Under the pieces are notes generated by a model, which did no database searches, had not been told where the DNA came from, and worked only from the letters and a program-made list of their open reading frames with translations. A stretch of DNA of 64,000 nt from Legionella gratiana. GTDB lineage: Bacteria > Pseudomonadota > Gammaproteobacteria > Legionellales > Legionellaceae. Position numbers and translations under genes: made by a program. Location of the stretch: contig NZ_LNYE01000022.1 of assembly GCF_001467695.1 (NCBI RefSeq), positions 318,058 to 382,057 on the forward strand, in the 5' to 3' direction. Within the stretch, counting starts at the first letter, position 1. Each line of letters begins with the position of its first letter. Of this stretch, positions 25,481 through 35,282 are shown one piece after another.

Positions 25481-26797
25481 ATGAATGTAAATAACCACGC
25501 ACACAAAGTTGCTATTGTAGGTATGGCTGTAAAATTTCCTGGAGCCAATGATCTTGATGAGTATTGGGATCTATTGAGGTCTGGAAAAGAAGCTGTAAGT
25601 AAATTTTCCGCAGAACAATTACAACGATCAGGTATTTCAGAACAATTAATCGCTGATCCCAATTACAAACCATACAGAGGAATATTAGATGACTTAGAAT
25701 CATTTGATAGTCCTCCGTTTAAAAGTACCACCAAAAATTTTGAATTGTTAGGCGTTCAAGGCAAGGTTATGTCACATTTAACTTATCGTGCTTTGAGTAC
25801 CATGAGAAGCCAGGTAAATAATGCAAATAACTTCATTAAAAATACGGCTGTGTATATTGGCGCAAATAATCAACCCGCTTCTCATTTCTTTGGAGCAGCG
25901 TACTACCAAGCTATTGATACTCAAAAAGCGATAGAAAGATATTATTCAAAAGTAATCGCACCTTATATTTCTTATCAATTTGGATTTCAAGGAAGTTCTA
26001 TTGATTTATATACGGCGTGTTCCTCTTCTTTGACAGCGGTGATACAAAGTTGTCGAGAGTTAAATAGTTATCAATGTGATATGGCAATTGCAGGTGCGTG
26101 CTTAATCGATTTGCCTCAAGAAGTAGGATATGTGTATGAAGAGAACGGATTATTTTCTTCTGACGGCCATTGCCATTCTTTTGATGCTTCAGCATGCGGC
26201 ACTTTATACTCAAATGGTGCTGGGGTGGTTGTTTTAAAACGACTTGAAGATGCAATTGCAGATAATGACCTAATCCACGCTGTTATTATCGGGGCTGCTA
26301 TGAATAACGATGGTAATTCTTCAAAAGAAGGATTTATGGCCCCCGGGATTCATGGCCAATATAGTTGCTTGCAATCCGCCTGGAAAAATGCAGCTATTGA
26401 GCCAGGTGATCTTGATTATATTGCAGCCCATGGCGCCTCAACCAAATTAGGTGATGCAACCGAAATATATGCACTAAAAAAAGCATTCAAAGACGTTACC
26501 AAAACAAATCGTTGTCCAATAAGCTCCGTAATAAGTAATTTAGGTCATACGGGTATTGTATCCGGGATGGCCTCAATCATCAAAACCGTACTTATGCTCA
26601 AAAATAAAGCTATTGTCCCTTCAATTAACTTTGAAACTCCGAACCCAGATTTTATGTTGGACGACTCGCCTCTATATATTGCCACTCAATTTCAAGATTT
26701 TCCTGAACTAAAAAAACACTATTTAGCTGGTGTTTCTAGCTATGGTGCAGGTGGAAGTAACACCCATCTTGTTTTGCGCAGCTATGATGAAAACTAA
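25481..26797 (+). CDS. Stand-alone ketosynthase (type I PKS-like KS)
   Basis: Condensing enzyme of 438 residues with the complete triad: Cys180 in TACSSS, His317 in AAHGASTKLGD and His356 in NLGHTG. The N-terminus KVAIVGMAVKFPGA is typical of modular-PKS KS domains. No acyltransferase, carrier or reductive domain is attached, so it needs separate partners. The aminomalonyl-ACP machinery just upstream is the obvious extender source. It is separated by 250 bp and probably has its own promoter; that gap has a GAACATGTTC palindrome at 25318-25327. The frame is open upstream to 25433, but ATG 25481 fits the conserved start. Confidence 0.84.
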   Translation: MNVNNHAHKVAIVGMAVKFPGANDLDEYWDLLRSGKEAVSKFSAEQLQRSGISEQLIADPNYKPYRGILDDLESFDSPPFKSTTKNFELLGVQGKVMSHLTYRALSTMRSQVNNANNFIKNTAVYIGANNQPASHFFGAAYYQAIDTQKAIERYYSKVIAPYISYQFGFQGSSIDLYTACSSSLTAVIQSCRELNSYQCDMAIAGACLIDLPQEVGYVYEENGLFSSDGHCHSFDASACGTLYSNGAGVVVLKRLEDAIADNDLIHAVIIGAAMNNDGNSSKEGFMAPGIHGQYSCLQSAWKNAAIEPGDLDYIAAHGASTKLGDATEIYALKKAFKDVTKTNRCPISSVISNLGHTGIVSGMASIIKTVLMLKNKAIVPSINFETPNPDFMLDDSPLYIATQFQDFPELKKHYLAGVSSYGAGGSNTHLVLRSYDEN

Positions 26798-27265
26798 CGT
26801 CTGACAAACGTTCACAGAGTTTGTATATTCGGTCATTGCAAGCCTGGAAAATTTGAACTGTCATTATTTTACTAATCGATAAACAGCAGTTTGGCCTGCG
26901 AATAAAGAGTCTAGAGGGTGATGGACTTCTCAATACCGTCGCCTTCCGCAAAAGCAGAAGGTCTAAAAGTAACAAAGCTTGCTCTAACTTCACCTTGCAG
27001 TCATACCCTATTAGACCCCCTGCTTGCGCAGAGGGTGACGGACTTCTCAATACCGTCGCCTTCCACAAAAGCAGAAGGTCTAAAAGTAACAAAATTTTGC
27101 TCTAAACTTCACCTTGCAGCCATACGCTATTAGACAACCTCTTGATCATATCTCATCAAGAGACAGTTGCGAGCAACCAGGCTTGATTTTCTTTTTGTTT
27201 TTCAACAAAAACATTTTGGCTCATCTAATAGCCGTTTAAAAGGGAGGATGAATCCATATCATTGC
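26798..27265. other. 468-bp convergent intergenic region filled by repeats
   Basis: Between the convergent KS and PaaK-like genes. Contains the 117-bp tandem repeat (26913 onward) and AT-rich flanks. Reading frames in it run through the repeat and show no protein family. Confidence 0.6.
26913..27140. repeat. Tandem duplication of a 117-bp intergenic element
   Basis: Unit one starts at 26913 (AGAGGGTGATGGACTTCTCA), unit two at 27030 (AGAGGGTGACGGACTTCTCA). Both contain GTCGCCTTCC, a CAAAAGCAGAAGGTCTAAAA hairpin and a TTCACCTTGCAG segment, with few differences. A reverse-orientation relative lies at 58286-58412. Confidence 0.75.
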
Positions 27266-28741
27266 TTACGAATTCGACTTCAAGGGTATAAAACGATTGA
27301 GTTTACCCGAATACAAATATTTAATTTCAGGTACTTCAATGATCGTCACTGTGGCATTATGAAAACCTACTTTGCTTAATCGTAAACGTATATTCTCTTG
27401 CAATTGGAGCTTATTTATAAAACCAGTGGTTACAACCCTAATATTAACCCCATCTATTGTTTGTTCGACCTGATATTCTTGAATATTTTTTTCGGTCAAA
27501 AGCGCTCCTAAGAAAAGTGAATGATGTACAAAAATATTGCCAGGATAATTAAAGTCACATCCAGGTCGACCTTTAGGTGCTTTTATAAGCTGGTGTTGGA
27601 TGCCACAATCACAGGTTTTATTTAAAAATAAAATCTCATCTGAATTTTCATAGCGAATTAGTGGCAAAGTATAATTATACAAATTAGTTATATATACTTT
27701 GGAAGCCATAATTCCTTTCCCAACAGGGCGATTTTGTTCATCCAGAGGTTCAACAATGCATTGATCATCATTCAAATGCATCTCATCTGTATTTGCGCGA
27801 CAATTTAACCCCACCATTCCCTCAGTACAGCCGAATACATTAAAAATATCCACGTTAGGCCAAGTTTCTTTAATTAAATCCAGGGTTTGTTCAAAAAGGG
27901 GTTCCCCACCAACAAAAATAAACTTAGGTTCAATTTTTATTTGCCCTTTTTGAATGAGTTGACATACTTTGTGAATATAGGAAGGAGAAGCGGTTAAGAT
28001 ATCAGGCATAATTTGATTGAGACGAGTAATGACTACATTTAATGGTGTTATAGCCATAGGCAGAAAATACATATTTTCATTGTATCGCTCAAAGGTTTTT
28101 GCTAAAGAATAAGCTGCAATTGCTGTGTTTGTTACAAACAAGCTAACAATTTTTGAATTGGCATTTAGTTTTGTAGTTACCATTTGCGTGCGTTCATAAT
28201 TGTAGAGTGGATAGCGGATAAATGCAGTGCGAAATGTAATCCACTCATCCCAATCATAAATAAATACACCTCGTTTCCCACTACTTCCTCCAGTGGACAC
28301 GACCTGATAATGGGAGAACAGATACAATGTGTCGATCTTATCATTTTTTTTACTCAGATGTTTTTCAATCAAAGCTAATGAAAGCTTAGGATTGGTGACA
28401 ATTGCATCCCAATTTTCCATTAAAATGGTTTTATTTATAGTAGGAAGCTCCTCTAGTCGTTCTTTGGTAAAGTTCTCTATGTTGATTTTTGCTAGCGTTT
28501 TTTTATACCAAGGAGATTTTGATTTTGCATGCAGTAATAATGCTCTTAGTCTTTGATTGATTAGGTCTTCTAGTATTTCTTTGGAATAGTAGACGGCTTC
28601 TTGATGCTTTTGAAACTGTTTCTCGTAATCGTGAATGTGGTGCGCTATTAATTCAACTGGGGATATTGACCTATTATTCCTCTCATTGATTTGAGGAACC
28701 AAATGATTGAGTCTATTTATTAAAAAGCGTAAAAAAGACAT
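27266..28741 (-). CDS. PaaK-like adenylate-forming enzyme
   Basis: 491 residues of the phenylacetate-CoA-ligase-like branch of adenylating enzymes. The P-loop-like motif STGGSSGKRGVF lies near 148-160. FVGGEPL and FNVFGCTEGMVG follow, and YENSDEI is the A7-like aspartate region. The N-terminus (RLRALLLHAKSKSPWYKKTL) is the usual family start. It activates a carboxylic acid as acyl-AMP; whether transfer is to CoA or a carrier is unknown. The start has AAGGTGATT. It probably forms the end of a minus-strand group with the oxygenase and methyltransferase and converges on the KS gene, so likely part of the same natural-product locus. Confidence 0.72.
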   Translation of the reverse strand: MSFLRFLINRLNHLVPQINERNNRSISPVELIAHHIHDYEKQFQKHQEAVYYSKEILEDLINQRLRALLLHAKSKSPWYKKTLAKINIENFTKERLEELPTINKTILMENWDAIVTNPKLSLALIEKHLSKKNDKIDTLYLFSHYQVVSTGGSSGKRGVFIYDWDEWITFRTAFIRYPLYNYERTQMVTTKLNANSKIVSLFVTNTAIAAYSLAKTFERYNENMYFLPMAITPLNVVITRLNQIMPDILTASPSYIHKVCQLIQKGQIKIEPKFIFVGGEPLFEQTLDLIKETWPNVDIFNVFGCTEGMVGLNCRANTDEMHLNDDQCIVEPLDEQNRPVGKGIMASKVYITNLYNYTLPLIRYENSDEILFLNKTCDCGIQHQLIKAPKGRPGCDFNYPGNIFVHHSLFLGALLTEKNIQEYQVEQTIDGVNIRVVTTGFINKLQLQENIRLRLSKVGFHNATVTIIEVPEIKYLYSGKLNRFIPLKSNS

Positions 28742-28772
28742 ATAATCACCTTTTGAGGTATATGATCCTAGT

Positions 28773-28866
28773 ATAACGTGAATTCGATATAACTGTTTAA
28801 AAATTAATCTAAAAAAGATAATTCTAGAAAAATCAGTTGGGTCTGTAGCGAGCGAGTAACGTTCTG
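28773..28866. repeat. B-type palindrome fragment next to a C-type repeat fragment
   Basis: ATAACGTGAATTCGATATAA at 28776-28795 is a half copy of the B-type repeat. CAGTTGGGTCTGTAGCGAGC from about 28833 is the left arm of the C-type repeat, ending abruptly near 28856. Confidence 0.6.
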
Positions 28867-28887
28867 AAGATGCCTATTCGTTTATTC

Positions 28888-29733
28888 CTATATCCTTTTT
28901 GCATAGATCATATGATGATTAAAACCCAGATCCGCTAAAATTGGATTTCTATCGACTAAAGTGAGATAACCTTGTTTTTGTAAGTACAAATTAAGTTTTT
29001 CAACTCGATGTTCAATATCATGAATTTCAATACTTAACTGTTTAATTATAGAAAATTGCTCGGGTTTAATACTCTCTATAACCTCTACTTCAGCCCCCTC
29101 AACATCCACTTTTAAAAAATCAATATGATCTATATGATGTTGTTCGATAAAACGTCCTAACGAAGTCAACCTACATTTAACTTTAGTTTCTACTGTTTGC
29201 TTTCTATAGTTTCTTTTAATTAGGTAATTCCGTAAAAAGGGAAAAAACTTTAACTGATAATAGAGAAATTTATTTTGCCAAGGGAGTAGCTTTAATAAAG
29301 TATTATAATCCAATAAAGGTTGAAAATTTGAAATAATCTTATCTTGGGGTCTGTAAGTTGCGGTACCTACACTTTTTCCAAATAGAGTAAACTCAACGTC
29401 ACAATCATAATCAACATGACTGATCCCTGTATTGTATAGGTGTATCTTATGCTTAAAACGCTCTAAATTTTTTTGCAAGCAAGAAAAAGTCATCGGAATA
29501 GGCTCAAAACAGTAGATCTCAGCATCATAATTACAATGTTGCAGGGCAAATAATGAAAAAATACCAATATTTGCCCCTACATCAACAATGATTGACCCAG
29601 GGTTTAAACTAAGAAAATCAAGCAAATAAGTATTTTGTGAAAAAACTTCATAGATTAATCCCTGAGTTTCCAGTTCATTTAAAAAATACAGATCTCCGAT
29701 CACAAATTTTTTATGCGATATCTCAGGAAACAT
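28888..29733 (-). CDS. FkbM-family methyltransferase
   Basis: 281-residue SAM-dependent O-methyltransferase-like protein. The SAM-binding motif VDVGANIGIFSLFAL lies near 52-66, the acidic residue of motif II in CFEPIP, and the FkbM-specific DFLKVDVEGAEVEVI near 208. ATG 29733 is chosen over 29751 because AAGGAGG lies 6 bases before it. It overlaps the oxygenase gene end by 11 bp, so the two are translationally linked. FkbM proteins methylate hydroxyls on polyketides, peptides or glycans. Confidence 0.8.
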   Translation of the reverse strand: MFPEISHKKFVIGDLYFLNELETQGLIYEVFSQNTYLLDFLSLNPGSIIVDVGANIGIFSLFALQHCNYDAEIYCFEPIPMTFSCLQKNLERFKHKIHLYNTGISHVDYDCDVEFTLFGKSVGTATYRPQDKIISNFQPLLDYNTLLKLLPWQNKFLYYQLKFFPFLRNYLIKRNYRKQTVETKVKCRLTSLGRFIEQHHIDHIDFLKVDVEGAEVEVIESIKPEQFSIIKQLSIEIHDIEHRVEKLNLYLQKQGYLTLVDRNPILADLGFNHHMIYAKRI

Positions 29734-30787
29734 CACTATCCTCCTTATCATAAGGATACTTGGTCATTCCAGCTAAAATTAATCGCTCTCCAACATGAGG
29801 TGTTTTTCCATGCAGACAGGAATAATTATCGATAACCATAAGATCTCCTGGTTGCCAGGAAATTAAATGCGTATTTTTTTGAATGGCTTCAGCAATTAAC
29901 AAAGATTCTTGTTTTGAAAAAGACGTACCATCTCCATAAAAAATCAAATAAGGATGGAAGTTATTTCGCAATAAAATAAAAGAAACAATCGGGTTTTTAA
30001 TGATTGAATTAACATAATCACTAATACCATTACAATAATGAGTAAGCTGATTGGATTGATTGAACCATACTAATTCACCTGTTAGAGGATGCTTTCTACT
30101 GGCAGGAAGAAATACCTCTGTTACTAAATCATTTCCTTTCCATTTAAATTGTTGTTTCGTTTGCTGAAGTATCGTTTCAACCTTATTTTTTTCATGGGTA
30201 TTAAATTCTTCCATCCATGTCTTAAATACAGGCGCTACGCCCAGTGATTGAATGATTTTATATTTTATTCCATAACTGTAAAAATGTCGGCGATATAAAA
30301 CACCTTTTGACTGTAGTTTTTGTTGTAAAAATTCTGGAAGAGAAAGCCAAATTTGATGTCCATCAGCAAGCGAAGTACATCCTCCTTGTTCAGCCGCTTT
30401 AATGCAGTTAAAAAAAATATGAGTGGGAAACTCAGCGCTATAGGACTTTTCATTATGTAATGCAATAGGATAACTTGCAGGATAATTTGATGAAGTAGAT
30501 ATACCCTCTTGAATTTTTGTTCTTGGAACAGGACAAAAGTCATAATTATAATTTGCTCCTAAATCACAGGCTTGAATAGCCTTACTAAAGTGATCAGGGG
30601 TATTAATATTAAATCCACGAAAAATAATGGCATGATAATGAAGCAAATGCTCTTTGAATAAAGTATTTTCTTCTTTAAGAAACTGCACTAAACAGTTAAT
30701 GTCTGCTGGTTTATCAGTTGTAGGTTGTATCATTAATGGTAATTTTTGCTTATTTAAAAAAGTATAACGGGGCTGATTATGCATCAT
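29723..30787 (-). CDS. Fe(II)/2-oxoglutarate oxygenase, clavaminate-synthase/SyrP-like
   Basis: 354 residues of the TauD-like double-stranded beta-helix superfamily. The iron facial triad is His111-Asn-Glu113 in ALHNEKSYS, plus His in CLHGKTPHVGERLILAG near the end, where the Arg binds 2-oxoglutarate. HxE rather than HxD is the clavaminate synthase/SyrP-type pattern. Such enzymes hydroxylate amino-acid side chains, often on carriers. GGGAG lies 5 bases before ATG 30787 (30784 also possible). First gene of the minus-strand oxygenase-methyltransferase pair. Confidence 0.8.
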   Translation of the reverse strand: MMHNQPRYTFLNKQKLPLMIQPTTDKPADINCLVQFLKEENTLFKEHLLHYHAIIFRGFNINTPDHFSKAIQACDLGANYNYDFCPVPRTKIQEGISTSSNYPASYPIALHNEKSYSAEFPTHIFFNCIKAAEQGGCTSLADGHQIWLSLPEFLQQKLQSKGVLYRRHFYSYGIKYKIIQSLGVAPVFKTWMEEFNTHEKNKVETILQQTKQQFKWKGNDLVTEVFLPASRKHPLTGELVWFNQSNQLTHYCNGISDYVNSIIKNPIVSFILLRNNFHPYLIFYGDGTSFSKQESLLIAEAIQKNTHLISWQPGDLMVIDNYSCLHGKTPHVGERLILAGMTKYPYDKEDSDVS

Positions 30788-30818
30788 AAAATCTCCCAAT
30801 TACTTCTAGGTTAACCTT

Positions 30819-33800
30819 TTATGGAGTCAAAACGTTACCTGCAACTAACCTAATCTCCGATTTTGATGTTGCGGATAGACGTTCACCAGGTAAAATAATT
30901 CCAATTAAATTTAACGGATCCACCGCTGAAATAATTTGCGGTATTTCATTTATTTCTTCATTCCGTATAGCCCGTAGAGAGTCTACTGCATAAGGTAGTG
31001 CAAATTGTTCCCCTAAAAAGCCATCGACAAATCGTCCTCCACGTACCTCACCACGTAATTCAAGACGTCGCAAAAAAATTAATAAATCTCGCCAGCGCGG
31101 ACTATTTTTTTCACGTACGAGCAAATCACGAAAGAGTACTCCGTAACGTTTTAATAACATCCAACATGCAGCCTCTACACGTTTTTCATAATCTTCTTGT
31201 GCATGAATATGCAATAAAGACCAGCGCCCCGTACTGAGTGGAAACAGAGATCTGCGTCGATGCCGACTACTGGATTTGCGTTTTGTACTCATCAAAGTCC
31301 GCACATTATCAAAACTATCTGCAGTTACCATTCCTGCTGCAACTAATTCCCATAAACCATTTTCCACTTCAATTTTCAAATTCCCTGTACCACGTACAAT
31401 GTCCACATAAAATGAAGCTCCATATTTTTGCAAAAATCGATAAATATTGCGGGCTGGATAACTAAGACTCGTTATTTCCTCAATATTATCTATAGGTGTA
31501 TGAGGTGGAATCCAATCAGCCTCTTCTCGAACAAAAAAAGTAATTGGTGCATTTCGGGTTGGTGCTAGGCGTCGAGATTTTTTGGTTTCTTCATCTGCAA
31601 GCACTACAGAAGGATGTTGTGATATTCGCCCCCACCCTACTAGGCCACTCATGCATAACTTATCGAGCATCAGCATGTCATAATCATGGACGCGCACAGG
31701 GAAAACATCGCTTTCCCAGGAACACGCAGCAAGTTCAAAGCCTTGTAGCTGCTTGATTACTGCCAGCAATCCTTGCTCACCTTTCATCTGATGACCTGGG
31801 CCTATGTGATGCCATTTCAGCAACCATGCCATAAATTGAGCTGGGCTAACGGGTTTGATTTGTTTGCGTAAAGAGTCAGTAGTAGCGCGATGAATACGCG
31901 CAAGTAATCGCCTTTCACACCATTCTCTTTCGCCCGCACACTCAGTACGAAAATGTCCACGTAACACATATCCACTTGCTTCTAATTTCAATAAAGCATG
32001 CGCGATATCTACTGGAGTGAGATGGAAACAATCGCTCAACTTCTTTTGAGTAATTGGACCTGTATGTAACAACCAACCCCGCAACGTTTTCAGTATGGCC
32101 TCCTCAAAGGAGCAGGGTTCTTCGCTGACATTTGCTACCTCATGAGCAAATGAGGCATCTGGAAAAATACAATGAAAAATCTTTCTTTTTTCTGTAGACA
32201 CATAATAATTTTTACCAGCAACAGTAGCTAATACAGCTCGTCCTTCCTGTTGTAACTCACTAAAATATATTTTCCACTGTGGCAAAGTAGCTTGAAATTC
32301 AGTCACTTGAATGAGTTCTGGAAAAACAATAACTGTTTGCAACACATCCTGTAATTCATCTGCAGAACGAATATCAGGCCAAGCTTGTTCCTGAACCTCG
32401 GATACTGCTTTAGGATCGAGTTGTCCTACCTCTTCTAACAGGGACTCGGGTAATACGCGACGCATTTCAACTGCGCGTGAGCGCCGCTCCTCTAAAGGAG
32501 CATCATCCAAGAATGCATAAGGATTTGTATTTAAAATTTCATGAGAAAACACTGAGGGAACTGGTGTATCTACAGCGAGACAAGTAATATGCTGCGTTTC
32601 AATATCATGGATTACTTTTGTTACTCCATCAATATCCAAAGCATCCATTAAGATATCTTTCATGGTTTCTTCGATAAGCGGATGATCAGGCAACACTACA
32701 TCGCGACCACCTAAATTATCCTGACAGGCCGCGGCATCTGGAAATACAGCAGCTAATAAATCATCAGCAAGCATACGTTGGATGTTAGGAGGAATTTTTT
32801 TGCCGCCTCGAAAACGTAATAATGATAATGAGCGCGTAGCCACTGCGCGAAAGCGTACACCGAGTAAAGGGGATTGCAATACTGCTTGGGTCACAACCTC
32901 TTTTAAAGTGTTTGTATGCAAAAAATGAAAGACATCCGATAAAGGAAAGCTATGTTGCTCCGTTAGGGAAATATTTACACCATTATCTGTGGCAGCCGCT
33001 TGTAGCTCAAAATTAAACGATCGGCAAAATTTCTTTCGTAAAGCCAATCCCCAAGCTTTGTTAATTCGCGCACCAAATGGCGCATGGATAATGAGTTGCA
33101 TGCCGCCACTTTCATCAAAAAAACGTTCTGCTATTATTGTTTTCTGCGTGGGAACCGCGCCTAAAATTTGCCGACCTAAACGAACATACTCAAGCAACTG
33201 CTCCGCGGCAGAAACATCAAGGCCACAATAGTTCATTAACCATTGAATCGCTTTTTGTATTTGAGGAACATGTCTTGCATCAACAATTTGAGGTGTTTTT
33301 TCGGGTAACAGAGAACTAATTTTTTCTCGAAGTTGTGATACTTGCAGTGACAGTTCGATACTGCGCGCAGGGGCTTCTCCTAACCAAAAAGGAACACTGG
33401 GTGGTGCACCATGTGCATCTTCTACTAGCACGCGCCCCTTTTCAATACGCAGTACTTTCCAAGAATTTGTCCCTAGCAAAAAAATGTCCCCACGATTACT
33501 CTCTACTGCAAAATCTTCATCTAAAGTACCAACCATGACATTATCCGGCATCGCAATCACTGAAAACAAACCATTATCGGGAATTGCACCACCACTGGTG
33601 ATTGCAGCCAAACGACTCCCTCGCCGTCCTTTAATAATATGATTCACCCGATCTCTATGAATATAGGCACCATAACGCCCACGTGATCCGGTAGTGCCTT
33701 CTGAGAGCATAGTGAGAATTTCATCAAATTTTTCTTGCGTCAAATGATGGTAAGGATAAGCATTTTTAAAATAGCGAAAAAGCAAATCCTCCACCCAATC

Positions 33801-35078
33801 CTGGGTGGCACAGGCAGCCACAATTTGTTGCGCTAAAATATCTAAGGGCTCTTCTGGAATAATTAACTGATCTAAATCTCCATGACGGATGGCATAAACT
33901 AGAGCCGCACATTCTAATAACTCATCACGTGTGGTGGCAAAAATACGCCCTGTTGAAATCGCTGCATGCCAATGTCCTGCTCTACCAATACGTTGTAATG
34001 CAGTAGCAATAGCTCGTGGAGATCCGATTTGGCATACTAAGTCAATATGACCAATATCAATTCCTAATTCTAATGAAGCTGTAGCAACCAGAACTTTTAA
34101 CATACCATTCTTCAGTTGAGCTTCTGCATCAAGACGTAATTTCCGTGATAAACTACCGTGATGAGCTAATACCTTATTTTCACCTAAACGTTGTTCCAAA
34201 TGATGGGCAACACGTTCCGCTAGTTTTCGTGTATTGACAAATACTAATGTAGCGCGATTTTCTTGGGCTAAAGCCGCAATTTTTTCATAAATCTCATCCC
34301 ACATTTCATTGGAGGCAACGGCAGCTAATTCACTTTCGGGTAGAACAACTTGCAAATCTAATTGCCGTGTATGGCCAATGTTGACCAATTTCACTTGAGT
34401 CTTTTTAGAACCTACTAGAAAGTTTGCCACTTTTTCCAAAGGTTTTTGAGTAGCAGACAGGCCTATGCGGATAAATGATCTTGGGGTAAGTGCCTCTAAA
34501 CGTTCTAAAGATAATGCGAGATGCGCACCTCGTTTGTTATTCGCTAAAGCATGAATTTCATCGACAATAACGGTATGAATGGCTGACATGTTCACCCGGC
34601 TTTTTTCAGCGGTTAACAGAATGTAAAAAGACTCTGGTGTAGTAATCAAAATATGTGGCGGTTTTTTGATCATTTTTTGTCGTTCGTTTGTTGTTGTATC
34701 CCCAGTTCTCACAGCCACGCGAATTTCAGGTAAAACAACGCCTCGCTCTTTGGCTAACTCACTAATTTCTTGTAAAGGTAACAGCAAATTCTTTTGTACG
34801 TCATTACTTAATGCCTTAAGTGGTGAAACATATAATACTTCAGTGATATCGTGTAAATTTCCTGCTACAGCTTTACGTATTAGACCGTCTAAGCAAGCTA
34901 AAAATGCAGCCAAAGTTTTACCCGAACCAGTCGGTGAAGAAATGAGTGTATCATGACCCGCTAAAATAAATGGCCATCCTTGTTCTTGTGGTTCAGTAGG
35001 TTTACCTACTTTTTGTACAAACCAATCTCGCACCAACCGATGAGCCCAAGAAAGGCTTTGATAATTTGATAAGTTCAT
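30819..35078 (-). CDS. Lhr-family ATP-dependent helicase
   Basis: Large superfamily 2 helicase of 1419 residues, the length of full Lhr proteins. The N-terminal RecA domains show SPTGSGKTLAAFLA (Walker A, about 50), VDEIHALANNKRG (Walker B DEIH, about 172), SATQKP, and the C-terminal motif VI QRIGRAGH near 367. Winged-helix and Lhr-specific DNA-binding regions follow. Acts on nucleic acids in repair. It stands 32 bp downstream of nothing on its strand, so transcribed from its own start at 35078; its end is 32 bp from the oxygenase start but read-through there is uncertain. Confidence 0.88.
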   Translation of the reverse strand: MNLSNYQSLSWAHRLVRDWFVQKVGKPTEPQEQGWPFILAGHDTLISSPTGSGKTLAAFLACLDGLIRKAVAGNLHDITEVLYVSPLKALSNDVQKNLLLPLQEISELAKERGVVLPEIRVAVRTGDTTTNERQKMIKKPPHILITTPESFYILLTAEKSRVNMSAIHTVIVDEIHALANNKRGAHLALSLERLEALTPRSFIRIGLSATQKPLEKVANFLVGSKKTQVKLVNIGHTRQLDLQVVLPESELAAVASNEMWDEIYEKIAALAQENRATLVFVNTRKLAERVAHHLEQRLGENKVLAHHGSLSRKLRLDAEAQLKNGMLKVLVATASLELGIDIGHIDLVCQIGSPRAIATALQRIGRAGHWHAAISTGRIFATTRDELLECAALVYAIRHGDLDQLIIPEEPLDILAQQIVAACATQDWVEDLLFRYFKNAYPYHHLTQEKFDEILTMLSEGTTGSRGRYGAYIHRDRVNHIIKGRRGSRLAAITSGGAIPDNGLFSVIAMPDNVMVGTLDEDFAVESNRGDIFLLGTNSWKVLRIEKGRVLVEDAHGAPPSVPFWLGEAPARSIELSLQVSQLREKISSLLPEKTPQIVDARHVPQIQKAIQWLMNYCGLDVSAAEQLLEYVRLGRQILGAVPTQKTIIAERFFDESGGMQLIIHAPFGARINKAWGLALRKKFCRSFNFELQAAATDNGVNISLTEQHSFPLSDVFHFLHTNTLKEVVTQAVLQSPLLGVRFRAVATRSLSLLRFRGGKKIPPNIQRMLADDLLAAVFPDAAACQDNLGGRDVVLPDHPLIEETMKDILMDALDIDGVTKVIHDIETQHITCLAVDTPVPSVFSHEILNTNPYAFLDDAPLEERRSRAVEMRRVLPESLLEEVGQLDPKAVSEVQEQAWPDIRSADELQDVLQTVIVFPELIQVTEFQATLPQWKIYFSELQQEGRAVLATVAGKNYYVSTEKRKIFHCIFPDASFAHEVANVSEEPCSFEEAILKTLRGWLLHTGPITQKKLSDCFHLTPVDIAHALLKLEASGYVLRGHFRTECAGEREWCERRLLARIHRATTDSLRKQIKPVSPAQFMAWLLKWHHIGPGHQMKGEQGLLAVIKQLQGFELAACSWESDVFPVRVHDYDMLMLDKLCMSGLVGWGRISQHPSVVLADEETKKSRRLAPTRNAPITFFVREEADWIPPHTPIDNIEEITSLSYPARNIYRFLQKYGASFYVDIVRGTGNLKIEVENGLWELVAAGMVTADSFDNVRTLMSTKRKSSSRHRRRSLFPLSTGRWSLLHIHAQEDYEKRVEAACWMLLKRYGVLFRDLLVREKNSPRWRDLLIFLRRLELRGEVRGGRFVDGFLGEQFALPYAVDSLRAIRNEEINEIPQIISAVDPLNLIGIILPGERLSATSKSEIRLVAGNVLTP

Positions 35079-35282
35079 GGGGTTTCATTATACCTAAGTA
35101 ACTACACTAATAGTATAGGCAAGCTTACTTAGGGAAGCAGTGCATTATACCTATTTTTCTAGGTTTAAGTGTCTACTTATTTCTCTACGTCATGAGAATA
35201 AAGTTATTTTTAAATTTTTATCCTGGATAATCAATGCTAATATTTAGCAATAAAAATAAATAAAATCAAAAGGAACTATCTT

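Noticed and set aside
26736-27133. Possible small proteins within the 117-bp tandem repeat
   Set aside because: Their repeated protein pattern only mirrors the DNA repeat; no ribosome-binding site or family match.
26913-27140. CRISPR-like array
   Set aside because: Only two units of about 117 bp, contiguous and without regular unique spacers, and no cas genes.
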